DNA from: Physcomitrium patens
Taxonomy: Eukaryota; Streptophyta; Bryopsida; Funariales; Funariaceae
Direction of reading: 5' to 3'
Length of the DNA stretch: 64,000 bases
NCBI RefSeq assembly: GCF_000002425.4
Contig: NC_037267.1
Location: 4,486,042 to 4,550,041 of the forward strand
Below are positions 57,967 to 64,000 of this stretch, in pieces. Position numbers and translations under genes: made by a program. The notes below the pieces were generated by a model. That model was not told where the DNA came from and made no database searches. It worked only from the letters and a program-made list of their open reading frames with translations. Position 1 is the first letter of the stretch. The number at the start of each line of letters is the position of its first letter.

Positions 57967-58733
57967 TTGAAGTCTTTACGTTTTCAGAAATAGGTGCAAC
58001 ATAAATAGCAAAAGTTGATCCTTCTTTTGCTGCGTGTATAAATGCTTTTGCACCTATCAGTACGGGTTTTACTATACTAGACTTATAATTTTTTACTTGG
58101 TTGGTAGAACTATTAATAACGCTCTGGGAAAAGTCAAGTTTACGCGAATTCCAATCTATTCGAGGGTTATATTTTTCTAGCCAGGATAAACCTAAAATAA
58201 CTGGATTGGACGGGGATTTAATTATATTAAAAGCTATGTAGCTATTATGACCGTCTATTGTTACTTTTATAGGATGAGTTTCATGAGTGACATCTCCAGA
58301 AGACAAGGGACGACCATCTATGACTTCTACATGTACTGGTTTAGGTTTCTGTACAAAGGATATTTTACGACTTTTAACAAATTGTTCATCTAAAAAACAT
58401 GCTGAGGCTCCCGAATCTAATAAAGGAGAGGCTTTGTAATTCTTAGGTCCTAAATATAAGTCTATTATAAAACAAGGAGAGGGTTCTGAGGAGAGGATAG
58501 GACCTTCATTAGGAATTGTACAAGGTTCCAGCTGCACGGTCCCTATTGTAGCTGGACGAATCCGTTTTCTGACATGTTGTCTTCTTTGACCGTCGTACCC
58601 CTCATTTTATAGTTGCGTCGTTTCTTTGGACAATGTTGAGCAGTGTGCTTAGGTTCTCCGCAATATAAACATAATCCTTCTTGACGACGACGAATCTTTT
58701 CTTGCTCAGTTAGGGGTTTAAAACGTACCGCGT
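57967..58733 (-). pseudogene. A3 protease and gag end
   Basis: Protease with LLDSGASACFLDEQFV (near 58380-58430) and VILGLSWLEKYNPRIDW, and the gag zinc knuckle CLYCGEPKHTAQHC (near 58630-58680). The rest of gag is not present to the right, where C3 starts. Confidence 0.83.
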
Positions 58734-60079
58734 TGTCGTGTTGTAACACGAGTATACAGTGAAAATAAAAAGAAAGGGGAATTTTATTAATATTCAGTTA
58801 CTTCGAATATTGGGAGCATCGACCAACTCCAGTACAAATACTGAGTGGTCAGGTTCAGTGACTCCGTTACAGTCAGCCGGGGCATACTGAAATGCCCCGT
58901 TCGATTCCAATAATGGGAGTCAGCAGGAAGAGAAGGACCAATTCACACGACAGGTTCGAGGAGCCAATTAGATCCAATTTCGATAATCCAATCCGGGTCC
59001 TCTTACCCAGTATGAGACCTGTATTGGTGGGGCAACCCAATGCAGTCTAGTTACGGGAAATCCAGGTCTTACTACGGGTCTTAGCCAATCTGACGCGAGG
59101 ACCAATTTGACCCAATTACGGGAACATCCAGGTTACTACGGGCATCTTTACCAATATAGGACCTGAATTGGTCGGGCGACTCAATGTGGTCCCGATTACG
59201 GGGTTTGATTCTGTTTCAGGCTGTCCTGTTCTCTGTGCCGTTTCAGGGAACGTTGTTTTCGGTAAATGGATTTTGTAAAGGTGAAAACGGAGGAGAAAGC
59301 TTGACGGCGAGAGCCAATTTCAGATCCAAGCTTGAGGTGGGAGCCAATTCCGGATCTAAGACGGAAGATTGAAGAAATTCAGAGGATAAGGTTAGGTGGG
59401 ATATAGTTTTGGGGGGTGTGGGTTTTTTTTTTTGAGGAAAATCGGGGGGGGAAGGATTTTTTCAAGCTTCTACAAGGTTACCAGTTCGGTTTTTTTTATT
59501 GGAGGTTTTTTTTGGAAGATCAAGGGAATTAGAGAGAGGAGCTTCATGCTTCGGGTCGGAGAAGGAAAGACATAGAATTTGGATTTTTCTTCTTCGTAGA
59601 GTTTTGGGAAGACTGAGGCAATCGCTGCTGAAGTCAGTGTTGTAATGGTGAATCAGGATTTTTAAATGAAGTGGGTTTGAATACTCTTGACTGTTTTATA
59701 AAATCGAGTTACGTCTATGATTGAAGGATTAAAGGGGTGTCTATAGGATTGAGTATGCGGAGTGAATGAAATTTATTGGGTTAATCTAACAGGACAGTCA
59801 GTGGATACAAGATCGTAAGTACAAAGGAGTATTGAAGATTAACAGCTTGGGTTGTTCGGGGTTTTCTGTAACGTCTAGAGACCTATCGGCTGGGGCAAAA
59901 AAAAAGACTTCGACAAGCAGTCGAAGAGCATCCGTATAGATTTACGGTACATTGTTGCAGTCGTTTATATTCCAGCAGTCAAAAACTGATAGACTGCTTG
60001 ACTATCCGTGAATCTCCATACTACCTTCTACAGCCAGACGCCATGCGCGTTCTCGAGCAGGAAAGCACGTAATACGACA
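58734..60079 (+). repeat. C3 5' LTR, 1,346 bp
   Basis: It starts TGTCGTGTTG and ends ATACGACA. It shares its last ~100 bp and termini with the C1 LTR, but the rest differs, so C1 and C3 are sub-families. It holds a CCAAT-box cluster, a 64-bp internal duplication, long T and G runs near 59410-59520, and inverted repeats cttcgac / gtcgaag (59904-59922) and agcagtc / gactgct (59972-59998). Confidence 0.92.
58907..59172 (+). promoter_or_regulatory. CCAAT-box cluster in C3 LTR
   Basis: Ten CCAAT and two ATTGG words occur within 266 bp, the first at 58907-58911. Two imperfect copies of a ~44-bp block (ttacgggaa...ccaggt...actacggg...ccaat) start near 59051 and 59115. The same cluster is present in the lone LTR. 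NF-Y binds CCAAT; enhancer function is inferred. Confidence 0.6.
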
Positions 60080-60083
60080 TAAG

Positions 60084-60102
60084 TGGTGAACCCGACGTGA
60101 AA
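60084..60102 (+). promoter_or_regulatory. C3 primer-binding site
   Basis: The same 19 bases as in C1 (starting TGGTGAACCCGACG) lie 4 nt past the LTR. The match across otherwise diverged leaders supports a tRNA primer site. The tRNA is not identified. Confidence 0.75.
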
Positions 60103-60149
60103 GCTTGAGGTGGAAGATATTGGATTTCAGTTGATTTTATCTTTATTTT

Positions 60150-60890
60150 TATGGAAAACGAAAATAAAAATTTTGAAGGATTTTTGGGAGAAGTTTCTGG
60201 TGGGGAGTCTTCTAAAGGACAAGGTATGCACATGGATCCATCTATTGCTAGTTTGTTTCAAGCCTTTTCATTGTCAATGCAGCAACAGCAAAGCAATGAT
60301 CGAAAAGAAGCTTTGGCAACCAAAGCATTGCAAGCAGTGGTCAATAAAATTGATCAATTTGATGGGAAGAATATTTCAAAGTATTTAAGATGTTATGTTC
60401 GTGAAATGGAATTAAATCGAATTTCTGAGAAGAAAATGGTTGCACTATTTGAACTTGCTACGATACTGGAGATAAGGGACCACATTACATCGATTACGGA
60501 TCGTTGTGGGAATTCATGGGAGGATTTTTCACATGCATTGAAAGACGAATATTTCTTGGAAGATGCTGATCGCGTTACAAAGAAGCTGTTTCTGGGATGG
60601 ATTGAACGGCCCAATAAGAATTTGCAAGCAACAAAGCTACTAAGGGAATTTGAGAGGCAGTACTCTCAATTACCGAAGGTAGAAAAATTGACATTGGAAC
60701 CGAACAAAGTTGATCTATTTCTTCAAGCTGCTGATGGAAAATTGCAAGAGAAATTAGAACCCCTTCTTGAAGACAAAGAAGAAGATGAAGGATTGACAAC
60801 GAAGTGGAAGAACGTTGAAGATGCAGTGGGGTTGCTTACAAAAAAAGAAAGGAGGAAGGATAGGAGTAATATTCCGAAAACAGTATAAGC
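60150..60890 (+). CDS. C3 gag
   Basis: About 245 codons starting MENENKNFEGFLGEV, with a Gln-rich stretch, VNKIDQFDGKNISKYLRCYVREME, SWEDFSHALKDEYFLEDADRV and an acidic end. It is a capsid-type protein sharing these blocks with C1. No zinc knuckle in this part; it lies in the next region. This lineage seems to use a gag separated from the nucleocapsid-protease region, as in C1. Confidence 0.82.
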
Positions 60891-60924
60891 ACCGAAAGCT
60901 TCAGTACGTACAACACCACCGACA

Positions 60925-62520
60925 ATGCCTACAGTTCAACCTTCGACATCCTTGTCAAAGAAAGCAGATATGGGTATGGAAGAAATTATACGAGGAATGC
61001 GAGATCTTCAAATCAAATTAGCAAGACTTGAAGAGAATACTTCTATAAATAATTCGAAGAATGTTTCAAAACAAGGATATGTACAAAGATGCATTTGGTG
61101 TGATGATGCTTCACACACTAGAAAAGATTGCAATGAATTTAATAATATGATACGACAGGGAATTATTTGCTGGAAAGATGGGAAGATAGCATTGAAAGAT
61201 AGGGAGGATCTTCTTCAAACCAATTTTGGCAAGGGAGGAATGAGAGCATTGGTTCAAGATTACTTAAAAGAGCATGAAACAGTAGTACGAGAAAGTGCAA
61301 GTTATGGTGCTAGAATAGATGATGAAATTGGTGGAAGTACGGAGACTAGTGAGTTTTGGGCTTCTACTGTTTCTACAATGCAAGAAGGGAAATTACCTCG
61401 AGAAGCGTTATTGAGAACTGCAGCTATAATACGAAGAAGAACTGGTTGGGAGGATCCTGTTGAGTCTCTTTCAGTTCATGCATATATTGCTAAGAGCCAA
61501 CATGAAGCTTTGATGGAAGAAAAAAGACGAGGAAATTTTGATGATACTAGAGAAGGAAATTCTTTTAAGAGGCAAACTCGAGGAGACAAGGCTCGGGAGG
61601 CAGCTTCACAAGAATTGCCTGTAAAGGATACCTCAGCATCATTGGAAGAAAAAACAACGGAGACAAAAGATAAGGGCAAATCAATTGCTTATAAGCTACT
61701 TTCTGACATTGAAGCGGCAACAAATTTGAAAGGGGTGTTGAAAGAACGTATATTAAACGCTAAGGTGGAATTCACATTGAAAGAAGTCTTGAGAATTGCA
61801 AAGAAGGAGTTTCATGATGTTATCATTGACAACATTAAGCGAAAGAGGCAATTAATGAGTGAAACTGGAATGAGTCATGCTATTGATGCAAGAATATGTA
61901 GAGATGAAGAAGAGGTTGATATTGGTTACAAGCAACCAACAAATGAAAAGAATGGGTATAATCAGCGAGTACGTTTCGAAGATTCTAGTGACAAGGAAAT
62001 GGAAACTTTGAGCCATTATACTCGAAAGCATTGGGCAAGGGCAACTACTGAGGTATTGGTGAAGGTAGGAGATATAGAAGAACCAATAGTTGCCTTGGTG
62101 GACCATGGTTCTGAAATAAATCTCATGTCTAAAGATCTTTATAAGAAGCAAAAATGGCCAATTGATATGGAACATGGATGGGCAATACGAGCAGCTAATA
62201 ACACACGAGGCGAATTATATGGAGCTTGTCCAGATGTCAAAATTCGGATTGGGGATGTTGCGACGGAGCAACATTTCTTCGTTCAAGATACAACGTCTTA
62301 TCCATTGTTTTTAGGACAACCTTATATCACGGCAACACGGATGGAAACAAAGGTACTTGACGATGGTTCTGCTTATGCAAGGGTACGGAGCGAAGATGGG
62401 AGGAAAGCTGTACAATTTCTAACAGTACCTCCTAACCATGAACGGAATCGAGATAGGTTGAGGGAGAAACCATTGCCAAAGATTGTTGAAGGATTTAAGG
62501 ATTTTGGGGAGGTACCACTG
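60925..62520 (+). CDS. C3 nucleocapsid and protease region
   Basis: About 530 codons. A zinc knuckle C-X2-C-X4-H-X4-C (CIWCDDASHTRKDC) lies at 61090-61131. A long charged region follows; its RRTGWEDPVESLSVHAYIA block is also present in C1 and has no function I know. The protease lies near 62040-62350, with LVDHGSEINLMS (aspartate at 62101) instead of the usual D-S/T-G, and LFLGQPYITATRMETK downstream. The D-H-G-S triplet suggests a divergent retropepsin. Confidence 0.78.
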
Positions 62521-64000
62521 TAAAGCGAGATTATGGAGGTACAAAAGAGGAGGTACTCTCGCGAGATGAAGGTGCCTTTGATGCGAGTTTTATTGGTATA
62601 TTGGAGAATGGAAATATTATGTATAAGAAAGTTGATGATTTTAAAAGAAAAGAAAGAAAAAGATTATATGATATTGAAGGACAGTTACGCAAGCTAGGTA
62701 CATTGCAAGATGATGAGAGGATTTTGGGTGTTTATGAAGAAAATGGGCTGGAAGATTCATTGGAATTGATTACATCTATTGGGTTAGGGGATAATGATAA
62801 GATTGTTGAGATTCATTCGAGAGAGGTTTATACCATGCTTGAATCTTTTCAAACACCAGAAGTCATAGTAGAGACGAGATATAAAACGGCAGATAAGAAG
62901 GTAAAGCCTGTTGCCGGACCATTACCAGAGGATTCTAAAGAACAAATGGGAGAAGCATCAAAAGAAGCAAGTTTAAGAGATCCAATGAGTATTGGACATC
63001 AATTTACTGAAGAGAATTTTGAAGAATTGAAGATTGGTTCTGATGGTTCTTTATTGCCGGAGGAAATTACTTGCTTCAAAAAGATGTTGGCTAAACAAGG
63101 TAGATCGTTTGCCTTCGAATCTCATGAAATTGGGTATGTGGATCCAAATATTATAACACCTATGGTTATCTTCACTGTACCGCATGTACCTTGGAATCTA
63201 AGACCGATTCCAGTACCGAGGGCACATTTACCTAAATTGGTGGAACTATTGAAAGAAAAGATAAAGATGAAAATATTAGAACCTTCATTTGCGCCGTATT
63301 CTAGTCGATGGTTTACGGTACCTAAGAAGAATGAGTCACTACGGTTTATTCAAGATATGCAGCCGGTGAATGCTGTAACTGTCAGGAATGCAGGAACTGG
63401 ACCTATTGTGGATGGATTTGCTGAGGCGTTTGCTGGAAGGGCGATCTATTCAATGGGTGATTTGTATTCAGGTTATGATCAATTTCAACTTGCCGAAGGA
63501 AGTAGAGATATGACAACGATGAGGACACCGCTTGGATTGGTTAGAATGTGCACTCTTCATCAAGGCGCGACCAACTCAGTTGCGCATATGATGAATAGGA
63601 TGAATAAGGTATTGAGAGATTTTATCCCGGAAAAGACTATGCCTTTTCTGGATGATGTTCCTATAAAGGGATGTAGAGAAGGAGACAAGGATGAAACTTT
63701 AGATACGAGGGGGTGTCGCAGATATGTTGTTGATCATATACAAGATTGTGAAAAGATTTTAACTCGGCTTGGAGAAGTTCATCTTACATTATCGGGTATG
63801 AAGTCCGTATTTGGAGTGCAAGAGGTTGTAATTGTTGGACATTTATGCGGATCTTACGGAAGAAAACCAGATCCGACTAAAGTTGATGCAATTGGAAGGA
63901 TGAAAGAGGATTGTGGTTCTTTAACAGAGGTTCGCAGGTTTTTGGGTGCATGTGTATTTTATCGAATCTGGATCCCTCATTTTGCTCACATAGCGGATCC
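62521..64000 (+). CDS. C3 reverse transcriptase region (partial)
   Basis: An N-terminal linker (about 62540-63100) leads into RT: PWNLRPIPVPRAHLPKLVELL (63190-63250), RWFTVPKKNESLRFIQDMQPVN (near 63310), MGDLYSGYDQFQL, MCTLHQGATNS and the catalytic FLDDVPIKGC box (about 63644-63675). After it come HLTLSGMKSVFGV and EVRRFLGACVFYRIWIPHFAHI, matching C1 after its box. It runs to the window edge. Confidence 0.85.

Larger units (their letters stand above)
53945..58733 (-). mobile_element. A3: Ty3/gypsy chromovirus, gag zinc knuckle to 3' LTR
   Basis: Minus-strand order: gag end, protease, RT, RNase H, integrase with chromodomain, accessory gene, purine tract, 3' LTR (54496 down to 53945). On the right it meets the 5' LTR of C3 (58734) within gag, so C3 was inserted into it. 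It abuts A2 head to head. The best-kept A copy, with a few breaks. Confidence 0.9.
58734..64000 (+). mobile_element. C3: young FLDDVPIKG-type Ty3/gypsy element, cut by the window edge
   Basis: A 5' LTR (58734-60079), primer site, gag, nucleocapsid-protease and RT are in order on the plus strand; RNase H, integrase and 3' LTR lie beyond the window. It was inserted into the gag of A3; the left flank is gcgt. Its LTR is nearly identical to the lone LTR at 29226-30506. It looks close to whole over the visible part. Confidence 0.88.

Noticed and set aside
1-64000. tRNA, rRNA or other structural RNA genes
   Set aside because: None recognised by eye on either strand; the tRNA-like matches are primer-binding sites of retroelements only.

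Overview
The window is from a plant nuclear genome. The only host gene is at the left edge: the last three exons of a cellulose synthase catalytic subunit (CESA), on the plus strand at 255-1644. Its sequence (TED, QVLRW, six C-terminal membrane spans, CGINC tail) is land-plant type. The wording around the third membrane span recalls moss and other bryophyte CESAs, and the Ty3/gypsy elements recall chromoviruses reported from bryophytes and lycophytes. I infer a non-seed land plant but cannot name it. The gene is GC-rich, with short, very G-rich introns. After about 2.7 kb the sequence becomes strongly AT-rich and no further host gene is visible.

From about 6 kb to the right edge the window is a nested block of Ty3/gypsy LTR retrotransposons of different ages, named here A to E. 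A: chromoviruses with ~555 bp LTRs (A0 6050-8120 plus; A1 8121-21441 minus; A4 46673-49124 minus; A2 49125-53944 plus; A3 53945-58733 minus). B: chromoviruses with 297-422 bp LTRs rich in heat-shock-type motifs (B2 22150-44415 minus; B1 31772-36923 minus). C: a distinct lineage with a FLDDVPIKG reverse transcriptase box and 1.3-2.0 kb LTRs (C1 23748-40099 plus; C3 58734 to the right edge, plus; two lone LTRs at 29226-30506 and 46798-48219). D: an old tRNA-primed Ty3/gypsy relic (13287-18545). E: one lone 2.2 kb LTR (8570-10753).

The nesting can be read from target-site duplications and resumed host sequence. E and D lie inside A1, which abuts A0. C1 lies inside B2, and B1 and a lone C LTR lie inside C1. 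A lone C LTR interrupts A4, A2 starts inside A4, A3 abuts A2, and C3 starts inside A3. LTR divergence counted by eye (B2 about 7%, C1 about 4%, B1 about 1.5%) agrees with this order. Nearly all differences are C/T or G/A changes.

The main finding is shared by families A and B. The 11 bases lying 31-32 nt downstream of the LTR TATA box, where the RNA should start, are the reverse complement of an 11-mer placed exactly 2 nt inside the internal edge of the LTR. The 11-mer differs between the two families but the geometry is the same. This is the arrangement of self-primed reverse transcription known from fungal Tf1, and I do not know of it in plants. Other findings are canonical heat-shock-element arrays in B LTRs, a conserved extra gene between chromodomain and 3' LTR in A and B, paired leader hairpins, and a 4-bp NCGN target duplication in family C.
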